From the NCBI GenBank assembly GCA_009664345.1, contig CP043547.1, forward strand, positions 4,554,709 through 4,618,708: a stretch of 64,000 nt of DNA. The letters are read 5' to 3'. The notes below the pieces were generated by a model. That model ran no database searches, was not told the origin of the DNA, and was given only the letters and a program-made list of their open reading frames with translations. The position numbers were made by a program, and so were the translations under genes. Origin of the DNA: Planctomycetales bacterium 10988. GTDB lineage: Bacteria; Planctomycetota; Planctomycetia; Pirellulales; Pb10988. Below, piece after piece: positions 18,735 to 29,125 of the stretch. Each line of letters starts with the position of its first letter. Position 1 is the stretch's first letter.

Positions 18735-20393
18735 TCAATGTGTCGCAGGCGTGGGCTTTTTCGACATGGCCATGGGAGGGCGTTTCGCCAAGACGAAGAC
18801 CAGCCCACTTTGACAAGAAGGGGGGAGCTCGGCGGGATCAACCGGTTGAAAACCGCGTTCCTTGCCGATTGTCAGGAGTTGTTCGGTCTGTTCGGCATTC
18901 AGCTCGGCGGTCATGAGGACCACGCATTCAGGATTCCATTCTTGCAAACGTTGATAGAGCAAGTGGTTTTCATGCGTTCCGACCGCGAGCCGTTGCGGGG
19001 AACCGGCATAGTATCCGGCCAACACCGTCGAGGCGGTGGTTAGAACTTGCTGTCCCTGCCCATATTCCGTTTGAACCCACTTGCCGACATCCTCCATCCG
19101 TTGCCGGTGGGGGAACTTACTCGTCATGGCATCGGCCCAACCGATCGAGCCGCAAATCAGAAAGAGCAGTCCCAACGAAAGGGCATAGTTCAGCAACAGC
19201 GGACGAAGTCGTGGAATGCAGCGAACGATGAATTGGCTAAGCTTTTCAATCCAACCCGCCGCCGTCAGTAGTCCCAACGCCGCATACGGACAACCGAGCA
19301 ACACAATCGAGAGGGCATAGCGGGTGCTGCTTTCATGGCAATACCAAAGCTGAACCCAAATCGCCCCCATCACTGCTAGGCAGATGAGAAATTGCCCCTG
19401 TTGATCGGCTCGCAGAAAGACATGCCGCCAGCGAAAGAGCCCGATTAATAGAAAGACTCCAAAAATCGCATCGACGCTCCGGCGGAGGTAATGTGTCCAG
19501 ACTTTGAAAAGTTTCCCGGTGGACCACGTCTCTTGAGCAAGCGGAGAGCCGATGGCTTGGGCATTCTCAGGCTTGGTGATGCTCGCTTCCATACTGGCCA
19601 AAAAGTCCGTCGCCCGCGAAAGGCGATTCGAAATCAGCGGCTTCCAATCTTGTCCTTGTGGAAAGAACAACAGTCCCGCAATCAGGACCGAAGCCGGCAC
19701 CGTGCCGACACAAACGGCCCCACCCACCAATAGTTTCCAACGCTGCATGACTAAGGCTCGGTAGCGCCACAGCGGCCAAACCACCACCGGAATCCAGAGG
19801 AAAAAGCCTTCGAACCGCGTCAGGCACGTCAGAAAGATCATCACTCCGGCAAGGGCAAAACGGATCAAATGCACCTCGGTCACCGCTCGCCATAAGAGAT
19901 AAATCGAAAGGGCGAACAAAAACCAGAAGGTCTGATCGCGAATCATCTCCGGCGACCATTCGATCATTTCCGGATGAATGGAATAGAGCAAACATCCCCA
20001 AGTCGCGATATGATCATTGAACGCACGACGCATCCAGCCGAACAGCGGCAAGACGGTCAGCGTCGCCATCAGTACGCCCCAGGTTTTGCTGAGTAGTTCC
20101 CAATCGTTGCTCAATTGGTGCAGCACGGCGAGGATCATCGGGTAGAGGTTCGGCTCGTGGCCCAGATGTCCTTGTTCCAAATGCATCGTCCAATGCAGAT
20201 AGAAAATGCCATCGTTGCACAGAGTCGGCACCACGGTCGCCATCCAGAGCCTTGGCAAGAAGCAAGCGAGCAGCAACAAGGCCAGCAACCCCCAGCGGAT
20301 CGGTTTCTCCGCGGCGGGAACCGGTTCGGGTCTCCGCAATTGGTTTTCGAAATCTTGGGGAGGAGGCTCAAACGAGAGCAACGAGCCGGCCAT
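18735..20393 (-). CDS. GT39-type membrane glycosyltransferase (552 aa)
   Basis: An integral membrane protein with about 10-12 hydrophobic segments after a short Pro-rich cytoplasmic N-terminus. The first external loop carries an acidic NDGIFYLHW segment in the position of the catalytic acidic residue of PMT/ArnT-like (glycosyltransferase family 39, PMT_2) enzymes. These enzymes use polyprenyl-phosphate sugars to glycosylate proteins or lipids on the outer face of the membrane. The C-terminal part (about residues 430-552) is soluble. The gene is single, and its 3' end faces the ELWxxDGT gene. Donor and acceptor are not deducible. Confidence 0.8.
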   Translation of the reverse strand: MAGSLLSFEPPPQDFENQLRRPEPVPAAEKPIRWGLLALLLLACFLPRLWMATVVPTLCNDGIFYLHWTMHLEQGHLGHEPNLYPMILAVLHQLSNDWELLSKTWGVLMATLTVLPLFGWMRRAFNDHIATWGCLLYSIHPEMIEWSPEMIRDQTFWFLFALSIYLLWRAVTEVHLIRFALAGVMIFLTCLTRFEGFFLWIPVVVWPLWRYRALVMQRWKLLVGGAVCVGTVPASVLIAGLLFFPQGQDWKPLISNRLSRATDFLASMEASITKPENAQAIGSPLAQETWSTGKLFKVWTHYLRRSVDAIFGVFLLIGLFRWRHVFLRADQQGQFLICLAVMGAIWVQLWYCHESSTRYALSIVLLGCPYAALGLLTAAGWIEKLSQFIVRCIPRLRPLLLNYALSLGLLFLICGSIGWADAMTSKFPHRQRMEDVGKWVQTEYGQGQQVLTTASTVLAGYYAGSPQRLAVGTHENHLLYQRLQEWNPECVVLMTAELNAEQTEQLLTIGKERGFQPVDPAELPPSCQSGLVFVLAKRPPMAMSKKPTPATH

Positions 20394-20548
20394 GGATGCA
20401 CCCTACTCTGAAATGGAACGACGTTCAGACTATGCGGAAGCCTGAGAAAACTTTGGCGGGCCGGATTGTATCGCGAATCGCCTTCCGGCGAAACGTCAAA
20501 AAATCCCCCGACTTGGCATCGTTCCGAGGAGAAAAGAGGAAGGCTCGG

Positions 20549-23500
20549 CTAGTTGCGAAGGTTGCGGATTTTGGGTTTGCTTTTGAGTTTGTCGCGTTTT
20601 TTCTTTTTTTCGCGGCTTTTGGAGTGGCCAGTTTTGGTTTTACCACGCACGGCGGCATGGGTCTTTGCTTTATGCGGTTCCGGATCGGGCTTGCCGTAGC
20701 CCCCGCCACCGGGCGTTTCGAGGATGAGAATGTCGCCAGGCTGGGCCGAAAAGCGGGTGCAGCCCGGCAGGAGTTCCTCGCGTTCATCGGCACAAATCAG
20801 AAAGTTGCGGCCAATCGCTCCCGCTTCGCCACCATTCAGACCATACGGTGGGTAGTCCCCACGTCGTTGGGTGAGGAGCGAAACTTCCAGCGGTTCCAGG
20901 AATTCAATCCTTCGCACCAGGCCGTTGCCTCCTTGCTTCAAACCTCGCCCGCCGGAATCGCGGCGAATCGAAAACTCCCACAAGCGGACCGGGTAGCGGA
21001 GTTCGAGGACCTCCGGATCGGTCAGCCGGGTGTTCGTCATGTGCGTATGCACGCCGCTGGCCCCGGCTTGTCGCTCGCTGGCCCCGGCCCCGCCACCGAT
21101 GGTTTCGTAGTAGCCGAAATCGTCATTGCCGAAGGTGAAATTGTTCATCGTCCCTTGGCTGGCAGCGACTAGCTGCAAGGCTCCCAACACGACATCGACC
21201 ACGCGCTGCGAAGTCTCGACATTTCCACCCACCACGGCGGGACTTTCCAGCGGCGTCGCTCCCGGTTGCGGATTGAGTAAACAATCGGGCAGGATGATCT
21301 TGATCGGCTGCAAAACACCTTCGTTGAGCGGAATGTCTTCGTTGATCAGCAGCCGCATACAATAGAGAACCGCCGCGGTGACGATCGCCCGATTGGCATT
21401 AAGGTTTTCTTCGAGCGTCGGCCCGGTTCCGGTGAAGTCGAGGGTGGCTTCTTCCCCTTGCACGGTCACTTTCACAGCCAGCTTGCTGCCATTGTCGAGG
21501 TAATCGTGGAAGGTATATTGGCCATCGGAAAGTTCGCGGAGGGCGTTTCGCATTTTCTGTTCAGCGGCGACTTGAATGTGATGCATATAAGCAAAGACCG
21601 TGGGCAACCCCCAGCGAGCGAACATTCGCTGCAAGTCTCGCACGCCTTGTTGATTGGCGGCCAGTTGGGCCTGAACATCGGCCAAATTGGAATCGACATC
21701 GCGGCTGGGATATTGGGCATTCCGCAGCAACTCCGCCAAGGCCTCCAGGCGATCCTTTCCTTGTTCGACCAGCAAGAAGCCATCAATCAGGACGCCTTCT
21801 TCGGCCAAATTACAGGAGAACGGCGGCATAGAGCCGGGTTCGATTCCGCCGAGTTCGGCATGATGGGCACGGCTGGCCACGAGGAAGAGGAGGCGTTTTG
21901 TCTCAGGATCATGCACCGGGGTGATGACCGTGACATCGGGAAGGTGCGAACCGCCACGGTACGGATTGTTGGTCACGAAGACATCGCCGGGTTGCATTTC
22001 CGCGTGATCTTCGAGAATCGCCCGAACCGCCAAACCCATCGAACCGAGATGCACCGGAATATGCGGGGCGTTGACAACGAGTTCGCCTCGCGAAGTAAAC
22101 AGGGCACACGAAAAGTCAAGCCGCTCCTTAATATTGACACTACTGGCTGTATTGCGAAGCGTCAGCCCCATCTGCTCGGCAATGCCGGCGAACTGCTGAT
22201 TGAATATCTCCAACCGCACCGGATCGGCGGGGATTTGCTCGGCACAAAGTCGGGCGATCTCGGAAGTATTCGTTTCGTGTTCTTGTTCCTCGGTCAGCTT
22301 TTTCAATTCCTCGCCGGCATCGGCTGCGGCGGGATGGCCGGCATGATCGGTCAAAAGAAGTTCGCCTCGTGGCAAAACCTCCGCTTCCCAACCGGGATCA
22401 ATGACCGTGGTGCTGACCTTTTCGAATAAAATCGCCGGACCTTGAATCGTGTCGCCGGGTCGCAACTTGGAACGATCAAAGACCGCCGTTTCGTGAGGTT
22501 CCGCCTCGAAATAAGTTTGGACCGTCTTTTCCGGTTGCAGTTCGCGGGAGACGGGTTCTTCCGCCTGCGGGGTGAAGTCCTGCACGCTTCCCTTGGCTGA
22601 AACTCGGGCCGCGACGATTTCTATCGGACGATTTTCAGGACGAAAACCATAGCGTTGCTCATACACCTCAGCATAAGCCCGGCCATAGTCGCCGTCTTCC
22701 GGTTCGTCGATGATCAACGTCGATTCCAAACCGTGATAGCGTAATTCCAAGGCATGCCGGATTTCAATGTGATCTTCGGCAATCCCTTCTTCGAGCAGTG
22801 CCTCTCGCAACGGTTCGGTGAGTTCGTCGAAGACCTCGGTGAGTTCGGCCTTTTCGACGGACTCAAAGGCTTGATAAATCCCTTGCTCGGCGTGTCGGGT
22901 GATATCGGCTTGGCCAATGCCATAAGCGGAGAGAATCCCCGCATCGGGGTGATTGAGGATCTGCCGCATGCCCAATTCCCTGGCGACCGCACAAGCATGT
23001 TGAGCCGCGGCCCCGCCGAAGCCGACCAGGACATATTCGCGGGGGTCGTATCCTTTCGCGACCGAGATCGAACGAATCGCCTCGACCATCTTGGCATTGG
23101 CAATCCGCAAGAAACCATCGGCCAGCTCCGCCAAACTGTAATCGTGGCGGACTTGGGCACTCTTGGAAGATTTCAACCGGCTTTGAATTTGTTGCAGCCG
23201 CGTCTCCACGGCATCGGCATCGAGCGGAATCGGGAAATGTTCGGGAAGGATTTTACCGAGGAAAAAGTTGAGGTCTGTGACTGCGAGCGGGCCGCCGTTG
23301 CCGTAACAGGCAGGACCGGGATGGGCACCCGCGCTGGCAGGGCCGACGGTGAGCTTCACGCCATCAAAGCCACAGAGCGAACCGCCCCCGGCCGCGACGG
23401 TTTCAATGGCGAGCATCGGGGCGACGACGCGAACGCCAGCCTTTTGATTTTCGTATTCGAGTTCAAATTCCCCATCAAAGCGGGAAACGTCGGTGCTCGT

Positions 23501-24583
23501 TCCCCCCATATCAAAGCCGATCGCTTTGTCGAAGCCCGCCGTTTGTGCGACACGGCTGAACCCGACCACCCCACCTGCCGGCCCGGAGAGGATGCTGTCT
23601 TTGCCGACGAATTCCTCGGCCCGAACGAGACCGCCGGCACTCGTCATGATGCGGAGCTCGCTCTCTCCCAAGGAATCATGCAGACTCTGCATATATCGCC
23701 GCAAGACTGGATTGAGATAGGCATCGACTACCGTGGTATCGCCACGAGCGACCAAGCGGATCAAAGGTGAAACTTTACTGCTGAGGCTAATCTCCTCAAA
23801 GCCGATTCCCCGGGCGATCTCGGCAATCTGCTCCTCCACTTCCGGGGCACGATAGCCATGCAACAGGCAGATTGCCAGCGATTCGATTCCCTGTTCTTTC
23901 GCTTGCAAAAGTTGGAGCTTGACCGATTGCGGATCGATTTCCTCAAGTTCTTCGCCTTCGGAATCGAGACGATGTTCGATCTCCATGAACTTGGTAGGCA
24001 GAGGTTTGGGTTTTTCAATATCGATTGCGAAAAGGTCGGGCCGGTTCTGATAGCCGATGTGGAGAATATCGCCGAAGCCCATCGTCGTGATGAAGGCCGT
24101 CTTCGCTCCGCCTCGGGTGATGAGGGCATTCGTGCCGCGCGTCGTTCCCAAGCGAACGCTGCAAGCGGGGATCGATTCCTCTTTTTTTAAGCCGAGCAGA
24201 TAGCGAATGCCGAGGATCGGGGCTTCTTCCTCAGGAATGAATTCGTAACGGCTGCCGGAAAGCGGAGCCTCATCCAAAGGCTCCGAAAGTTCCAAGGCAC
24301 CATCGGCCCGAGAGAAGGATTGGACGGTCCGTTCGGCGAGGACTTTTTGATCTTGATTGAAAAGCCGAACGCGGTAGCCAGTCCAAAAGTTTTCCGGATC
24401 GGCTTGGCGTTGGGGATCGATGAGCGTGGAATTCGTTGAGGTCGGATCGATCTGGCCTGGCGTGATGCCGGAACTGAGCAACTTATGCCGCTTGAGGGAA
24501 CCATCGGGATGATAGGCCAAACAATCCGTGAAGGTTCCCCCGACATCAATCCAAAACTGCCACCGCGTATCCACTTGCGTCAT
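20549..24583 (-). CDS. 5-oxoprolinase/hydantoinase HyuA-HyuB fusion
   Basis: The 1344-residue protein joins both hydantoinase subunits, as in eukaryotic-type 5-oxoprolinase (about 1290 residues). Residues 8-740 are the HyuA/ROK-like ATPase half, with DVGGTFTD at the start and [13 protein letters not shown] near 355. Residues about 770-1300 are the HyuB half, with [27 protein letters not shown] and the closing ETPGGGGYG. The expected reaction is ATP-dependent opening of 5-oxoproline or a hydantoin ring. The last 35 residues are an unusual Lys/Arg-rich tail. The ATG at 24583 is used; a TTG just upstream is also in frame. No other glutathione-cycle gene is nearby, so the substrate is uncertain. 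Confidence 0.92.
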   Translation of the reverse strand: MTQVDTRWQFWIDVGGTFTDCLAYHPDGSLKRHKLLSSGITPGQIDPTSTNSTLIDPQRQADPENFWTGYRVRLFNQDQKVLAERTVQSFSRADGALELSEPLDEAPLSGSRYEFIPEEEAPILGIRYLLGLKKEESIPACSVRLGTTRGTNALITRGGAKTAFITTMGFGDILHIGYQNRPDLFAIDIEKPKPLPTKFMEIEHRLDSEGEELEEIDPQSVKLQLLQAKEQGIESLAICLLHGYRAPEVEEQIAEIARGIGFEEISLSSKVSPLIRLVARGDTTVVDAYLNPVLRRYMQSLHDSLGESELRIMTSAGGLVRAEEFVGKDSILSGPAGGVVGFSRVAQTAGFDKAIGFDMGGTSTDVSRFDGEFELEYENQKAGVRVVAPMLAIETVAAGGGSLCGFDGVKLTVGPASAGAHPGPACYGNGGPLAVTDLNFFLGKILPEHFPIPLDADAVETRLQQIQSRLKSSKSAQVRHDYSLAELADGFLRIANAKMVEAIRSISVAKGYDPREYVLVGFGGAAAQHACAVARELGMRQILNHPDAGILSAYGIGQADITRHAEQGIYQAFESVEKAELTEVFDELTEPLREALLEEGIAEDHIEIRHALELRYHGLESTLIIDEPEDGDYGRAYAEVYEQRYGFRPENRPIEIVAARVSAKGSVQDFTPQAEEPVSRELQPEKTVQTYFEAEPHETAVFDRSKLRPGDTIQGPAILFEKVSTTVIDPGWEAEVLPRGELLLTDHAGHPAAADAGEELKKLTEEQEHETNTSEIARLCAEQIPADPVRLEIFNQQFAGIAEQMGLTLRNTASSVNIKERLDFSCALFTSRGELVVNAPHIPVHLGSMGLAVRAILEDHAEMQPGDVFVTNNPYRGGSHLPDVTVITPVHDPETKRLLFLVASRAHHAELGGIEPGSMPPFSCNLAEEGVLIDGFLLVEQGKDRLEALAELLRNAQYPSRDVDSNLADVQAQLAANQQGVRDLQRMFARWGLPTVFAYMHHIQVAAEQKMRNALRELSDGQYTFHDYLDNGSKLAVKVTVQGEEATLDFTGTGPTLEENLNANRAIVTAAVLYCMRLLINEDIPLNEGVLQPIKIILPDCLLNPQPGATPLESPAVVGGNVETSQRVVDVVLGALQLVAASQGTMNNFTFGNDDFGYYETIGGGAGASERQAGASGVHTHMTNTRLTDPEVLELRYPVRLWEFSIRRDSGGRGLKQGGNGLVRRIEFLEPLEVSLLTQRRGDYPPYGLNGGEAGAIGRNFLICADEREELLPGCTRFSAQPGDILILETPGGGGYGKPDPEPHKAKTHAAVRGKTKTGHSKSREKKKKRDKLKSKPKIRNLRN

Positions 24584-24766
24584 CAAAACCGGGCTATTTC
24601 AAGAAATAGGAGTGCGAAGGAACCCCAGTCTCGCTCATGACTGATGGACCCTCTTCGCGAGGAGGTATCCAGAAAATCTATCCTTTGATTGTAGAGGCTA
24701 GGTCTACTTCCGCAAAGGATTAGAGGGCAAGCTTTTGCGGGGATGCCGACATTTCTTCGCGGCCTC

Positions 24767-25192
24767 TTAGCAGACTGGGCTGAGGGGTTCGCACCGTTGT
24801 TGAGCTGTTTCAGCGGTCTTTGCCAAGACGGCCTCTCGGACAGAACGTGGAGGTTTTGAGATTCCTTGCAAAATTTCCACCAGAATTTTTTGGCAACCGG
24901 CCACTTCCGCCAAGTGAATTTTGGAACCCAAGCAGGCCTTCTCGATATCGACGACTTCGCCTTCTTCCAAGGCATTGTCTAGATAACGAGCCACCTGATC
25001 CGGGCATTGACTCAGTTCAGGATCGCAAGGGGCCGGAGTTCCCAATTGTTTATTTTGCAGACAACGATTGATCTTTTCATTGAGGGCTTGGGCGGAAGGA
25101 TTGTCTTGGAGCTTTTGATCAATTTCTTGCATTTGGGCCATCGTCAACAGCCCATCGCGAAATGCAAGGAGTGAACGCAACGTGAGGCGCAT
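24767..25192 (-). CDS. Conserved planctomycete protein of unknown function (141 aa)
   Basis: The ATG at 25192 follows AAGGA at eight bases. The protein begins MRLTLRSLLAF and has the pattern I associate with a family widespread in planctomycetes. That pattern is an N-terminal helix, a middle segment with CDPELSQCP and VARYLDN, then KACLGSKIHLAEVAGCQKIL. The helix pair resembles anti-sigma-factor-type regulators in general appearance, but there is no zinc HxxxCxxC motif. It is soluble, with no signal peptide. It lies upstream of the hydantoinase-type gene on the same strand with a gap of about 180 bases. Function unknown. Confidence 0.8.
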   Translation of the reverse strand: MRLTLRSLLAFRDGLLTMAQMQEIDQKLQDNPSAQALNEKINRCLQNKQLGTPAPCDPELSQCPDQVARYLDNALEEGEVVDIEKACLGSKIHLAEVAGCQKILVEILQGISKPPRSVREAVLAKTAETAQQRCEPLSPVC

Positions 25193-25245
25193 CGAGAGAG
25201 GTCCTTTAATTGCTGGGACAGAGAAAACGAAAGCCAATGGGGGTG

Positions 25246-26085
25246 CTATTCGTTTGGGGTTTCTTTCGCTTGTGCTTCTTTTTGGGGGCGAATGACAAGC
25301 GTTACCGGAGTTCCGATCGGAGGAATACGTTCATAGAAGGCTTCAAAAAAGAGATCGGCCGCATCCGCGGAACTGCGATGCGACACGTCGGCCATCGCCG
25401 AGGGGAAATTCGAAACACAGATAAAATCACCTGACTCGGCAGCATAGTGATTGTCGCCTTGGGCGTCTTTGGCGAAGAAACTCCCGGCGAAAACGAAATC
25501 GAGATTCATTTCCCGCTTGGTGCGGCTATAGCGTACCCAATCTTGAGCGTGGACTTCTTGAAGGTTGCTTTCATGATCAATCCACCGCACGAGGATTTCC
25601 AAAACCGGACCGGAAGGGGCCGCGAATTCAGGGCGATATTGCACCGGCTTGCCAGGTTCCGCACCGATGGCAATTAAACTGGCATGAACAAGCTGCGCAG
25701 TGGTGGGAACCGATACGACCGATTCGTGTTCCTTTCCGCCTCGCAGGGTCGCCAGCATTTCAAGTTGCCCGCGTTGCAGACAGACTTGTCCTTGCAGAAC
25801 GACTTGCTTCTTGGACTTGTCGAGCCACACCGGATAATCGGGATGAAGTTTGACCAGTTCGCCTTCTTTCCAAGAGCCAAAGGGCCCTGGAAGCGGTTCC
25901 GAGGTCCTCTGTGCTTGCGGAGTGGGGGGCGTGGCTGGACCGAATTGGGCATAGAGGCAGTTCGGCTCGATGGACAAAATACAAATGCCCAACACCACCG
26001 GAATTAGCCAGCTAGAAAAACTCGGCGGAATCCCAATCGACGGACCAGATGTGAGAGGTAGAAACGAGAGATATCCAGATTTCAT
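25246..26085 (-). CDS. Exported YdjY-domain protein (279 aa)
   Basis: An N-terminal hydrophobic signal segment (residues 24-46, ending at CLYAQ) precedes a Pro-rich linker. The YdjY-type domain starts near residue 78 with VKLHPDYPVWLDK and continues with VVLQGQVCLQRGQLEMLA and VVSVPTTAQLVHASLIAIGAEPGKPV, the features of this planctomycete-rich family. Residues 160-270 are also folded and contain VRWIDH and DFVFAGSFF segments. The function of the YdjY domain is not known. The gene is the next one upstream of the 141-residue conserved protein, with a gap of about 50 bases, so the two may be co-transcribed. Confidence 0.85.
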   Translation of the reverse strand: MKSGYLSFLPLTSGPSIGIPPSFSSWLIPVVLGICILSIEPNCLYAQFGPATPPTPQAQRTSEPLPGPFGSWKEGELVKLHPDYPVWLDKSKKQVVLQGQVCLQRGQLEMLATLRGGKEHESVVSVPTTAQLVHASLIAIGAEPGKPVQYRPEFAAPSGPVLEILVRWIDHESNLQEVHAQDWVRYSRTKREMNLDFVFAGSFFAKDAQGDNHYAAESGDFICVSNFPSAMADVSHRSSADAADLFFEAFYERIPPIGTPVTLVIRPQKEAQAKETPNE

Positions 26086-26254
26086 TCAGTTTATCCCGCT
26101 GAGTACTTGTAAAGCTTTGGAATGCCAAGAACGCCCTACTATAGCGGAATTCAGATAGAAAATGCAACTATTTTTCAAAAAAGATCGGCTTTGATAAAGA
26201 TCGACGGAGAAGAAACGGCCGCAATCCCTCGAACGAATGAAGTGAGTGGAAGCG

Positions 26255-26623
26255 TTACTCCTCCTCTTCGATATCTCCATCTTCCAAGCGGGCGGCATAA
26301 TCAACACAGTATGGAGTATAAGGAATGGCATCTAGGCGGTCTTTGGAGATCGGCTCTCCGCTGCCTACGCAGATTCCGTACGTTCCTTTTTCAATCCGCT
26401 CCAAGGCTTCGTCGATCAGCCCGAGCGTCTCTTCTTCGTTTTCGACCAGGCTCAAGGTGAATTCCTGTTCGAAGAGTTCGGTTCCCTCTTCGAGGATATT
26501 ATGAGAGCCTTCGCCATCTTCGTGGTGGAGCGCTTCATCACGCATACTCTCCACGTTGTTTTGCAATTGATCCCGCAGGGCGAGGAGGCGTCGACGATAA
26601 CGTGCCAATTCCGACTTAGTCAT
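26255..26623 (-). CDS. TraR/DksA-family protein lacking the full zinc site (122 aa)
   Basis: The N-terminal coiled coil (residues 3-35) and the C-terminal zinc-finger region place it in the DksA/TraR family, whose members bind RNA polymerase through its secondary channel. The finger reads [20 protein letters not shown], then YCVDYA. Each CxxC pair has kept only its first Cys (CVGS, CVDY), so normal four-Cys zinc binding is not expected. The rest of the motif (GxxIxxxRLxAIPxT) is intact. The acidic central region ([15 protein letters not shown]) replaces the DxxDxA tip of DksA. I recall the same Cys loss in other planctomycete members, so it is probably not decay. Confidence 0.88.
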   Translation of the reverse strand: MTKSELARYRRRLLALRDQLQNNVESMRDEALHHEDGEGSHNILEEGTELFEQEFTLSLVENEEETLGLIDEALERIEKGTYGICVGSGEPISKDRLDAIPYTPYCVDYAARLEDGDIEEEE

Positions 26624-26926
26624 AAGAGTATCTCATGGGGTTGTTTCAAAGATTTCCATCCTTGTACGCGGAGGAAGCCGAGATTGCCCATTGCGTCCAA
26701 TCTCAATGAGCAAATATTGCTGAAAGGAAGGTGAACCCCATCGCTGGCAGCAATGAATGATTGCCTCGGTGTTCCCTGTGCCCGGCTTGGTTGCGCGAAC
26801 GTTTCGCTGTTTGCCTTGCCGAGAAAACTCAGGCAGAGACCAAAAGCAGAAAGTTTCGAGAACGAATCGAGTCAGCAGCGGTGGAAAGGATACAACTCCA
26901 CCCGACTGGAACGACGAAGCGAGACA
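26624..26926. other. Gene-free gap, DksA-like to McsA-like
   Basis: About 300 bases between two same-strand genes. Open frames here on the plus strand look like antisense shadows. No terminator or RNA gene is seen. Confidence 0.35.
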
Positions 26927-27430
26927 TTATTCTTTCGGAGGCGTGTTTGCCAAGTCCCGGATGCGATCCCGCAATTCCGAGGCACGCTCATAATCTTCTT
27001 TTTCGACGGCAGAGGCCATCTCTTTGCGTAAGACAATCAGTTGCGTCCGCTCACCCGTATCAAAAGGAAATCGCTTTGGTTGCTTTCCTTGATGTTCTGA
27101 GGCTCCATGGACATTGAGCAGCAACGGCTCGAGTTCCTTTTGAAAAGCCTCGTAATCATGAGGGCAACCGAGTCGTCCTGATTGTCGAAATTCTTGGAAG
27201 GAGATTCCGCACACGGAACATTTGACGGATTGCGTGGCTTCAGCGGGGCTTTCCAACGACATCTGGCTGGCAAACTCGGCCAAATCGCTCGGAGAAGGAG
27301 CCTCCATCTGATCCACCGTCTCAAGGTAATCGCGGGCGTGTTCCGCACAAAGGTGCAACACAACCGGTTTTCCTCCCGTCATTTCCGTAATATGAAAAAC
27401 AGCAGGCTTTCCGCACTTCTGACATTTCAT
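26927..27430 (-). CDS. McsA-like UVR-motif protein (167 aa)
   Basis: The start at 27430 gives MKCQKCGKPA, the usual McsA-type beginning; a TTG at 27496 would add 22 residues. Two zinc-type clusters are visible: CQKC with HLCAEH (residues 3-30), and CSVC with LGCPHDY (about 70-93). The C-terminal UvrB/UvrC motif at about 130-160 includes MASAVEKEDYERASELRDRI. In Firmicutes McsA activates the arginine kinase McsB and acts with CtsR and ClpC in protein quality control. No mcsB, ctsR or clpC gene is in the window, so the partner here is unknown. It is soluble and cytoplasmic. Confidence 0.87.
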   Translation of the reverse strand: MKCQKCGKPAVFHITEMTGGKPVVLHLCAEHARDYLETVDQMEAPSPSDLAEFASQMSLESPAEATQSVKCSVCGISFQEFRQSGRLGCPHDYEAFQKELEPLLLNVHGASEHQGKQPKRFPFDTGERTQLIVLRKEMASAVEKEDYERASELRDRIRDLANTPPKE

Positions 27431-28079
27431 CTTCTGATCAACTTCCGGAAAAAGTCTTTCGAATTTTTGGCGAAACCACCGCACTGGGCCGCACAAGATA
27501 GCCTTTGATCATACCCAAAAACCCTCAGAAAGACAAGGTCTCAGCCTTCAAGAAAGCTGTGAATACTGCAGGATTTTCAAGGAAGAAGCTATCCCGCGGA
27601 CAAGAACTCAGTTCGCTCCACGGGCCCCGGAAGGAGAGTTTTTATTCTTCTACTCGTAAGGTTGAAAATAATTGGTTTTTTTGGGTATCCAGATGATTTG
27701 TTTGTTGAATCCCTTTTCAGCGAGGGGTTAAAATGAGTATAAATATCAATCAGGGGGGGAGAAAATACCTAACCCTTAAGTGTGGTATTTCCCTGAGAAT
27801 TTAAGGTCCTTTTGCTCAATGACTAAAATCTAGTTTGGTTGTAATATTTATATGGTTTTTAATTAAACGTTGTTTGAGCTGTTGAATTCGAAGTGATCGA
27901 CGGTAAGGAAACCTGCAAGCCTCTCTGTGGTACTTCCACCACTTTGCAAGAAGCTCTGTTAGCCTTCCTCAAGCCTTTTCGGTTTGATTCTTTCCGAAAT
28001 CCTCTCTCACAATCGTTTACTATCGGAAGGATTGTACTTCCCGATATGACATAGCAAATCTCCAAATGGACTCTCTAAG
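27431..28079. other. Gene-free divergent region with an internal hairpin
   Basis: This AT-rich region separates the McsA-like gene from the PAS-protein gene. A perfect 7-bp hairpin (27763-27769 with 27784-27790, AAATACC/GGTATTT) with a 14-base loop lies in its middle, just after a G7 run. No T run follows, so it is not a standard terminator. No coding region is supported. Confidence 0.4.
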
Positions 28080-28904
28080 GTGATCCCAGTTCAAGCACTT
28101 ACCCATTTTCTCCAGTGGACTCAAGTTCTGCGAGACTGCCCCGAAGCATTGGCGGTCATCGATCATGATGGACATTTCCTTCTCTGTAATGCTTCTTGTG
28201 CCAAACTATTGCAAAGGAATTCGATTGATCTTTTGGGAAAGAACATCACCCAAGTTACGGCATGTCAATACGTTTCGTATTGGGAGGAACATTGGAATCG
28301 ATGCTTAAACGAGGTTGGGTTGACGACCGAAACAACTCTGTTGAGTGCAAGTCTCGAAAGCTCAAACCCGCCGAACTCCCGATCTCACGCCTCGACCATT
28401 TGTCTCCATTGGAAAGATACCCAAAAGAATCGAATTCCGGTTTGTTTAGAAATCCAAGGGCAGCAAATTGCCCCCAATCAAGCGGTTTTTTTGGTTTCCG
28501 CCAGTTCCTCTCAACATTCGACCGAACAACCTTCGAAGCCTGCAAGTACCGAAGAGATTTTGGCACTCCAGGAGCAGGAAATGGAAGGCGAACCAGCAGG
28601 GAGAGAGACGCAAGAACTTGCACCTGCTCGGCTTGCGAAGATTCCGCTGTTTGAACATCTCTTCAAAATCCACCATCTCCATCTGCAAACGATCACCCAA
28701 GATTTGGATGATTCGATCATTCAGCCGGCGGTTGCTGCTTTGATGCACCTGGAAGCGACGATTGCGGATTGGGAAAAGCAAGACCTCAAAGAAGTTTTGC
28801 AAACTGAAGAGATCTATGTCGTTCGCAATGCCCTTGCTCAGTTAGTGATGCAAAGCCGACAGTTACTCAATCGCATTGAAAGCCCTCTACTGAACGAAGA
28901 CTAA
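28080..28904 (+). CDS. PAS-domain protein with degenerate HisKA_3-like C-terminus (274 aa)
   Basis: Residues 15-130 form a PAS domain (CPEALAVIDHDGHFLLCNASCAKLL, LLGKNI), a sensory fold. After a Ser/Pro/Glu linker, residues about 195-270 resemble the dimerisation helices of HisKA_3 kinases. The segment QDLDDSIIQPAVAALMHLEA lines up with xxLHDGxxQxxxxAxxxLE, but the phosphoacceptor His is Asp (Asp210). No HATPase domain follows, as the protein stops at 274. It may be a non-catalytic dimerising sensor. The GTG start has no clear ribosome site. It is soluble and has no partner gene next to it. Confidence 0.7.
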   Translation: MIPVQALTHFLQWTQVLRDCPEALAVIDHDGHFLLCNASCAKLLQRNSIDLLGKNITQVTACQYVSYWEEHWNRCLNEVGLTTETTLLSASLESSNPPNSRSHASTICLHWKDTQKNRIPVCLEIQGQQIAPNQAVFLVSASSSQHSTEQPSKPASTEEILALQEQEMEGEPAGRETQELAPARLAKIPLFEHLFKIHHLHLQTITQDLDDSIIQPAVAALMHLEATIADWEKQDLKEVLQTEEIYVVRNALAQLVMQSRQLLNRIESPLLNED

Positions 28905-29125
28905 TCTCCGCCGAATCGCCAAGGCGAGACAGAGGAAGTGGATACCGAATGGGCTTTCTCTGAATTTTTGGCAAACCTTTCCTTCCTCATGCTTTCCCGC
29001 TTCTTGCCGCTAGCAAGCCTCTTCGAAACTCGGTAAAACAAAAGCTGGAAAAGTCCTACAATCCCCTACATTGTATCTGTTGAAAAACAGCTAACTTGGC
29101 TCGCAGGAATTCGTCGAGGCACGCC

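Noticed and set aside
26753-27117. Plus-strand frames opposite the McsA-like gene and its gap
   Set aside because: They lie opposite the UVR-motif coding sequence and have no domain of their own.
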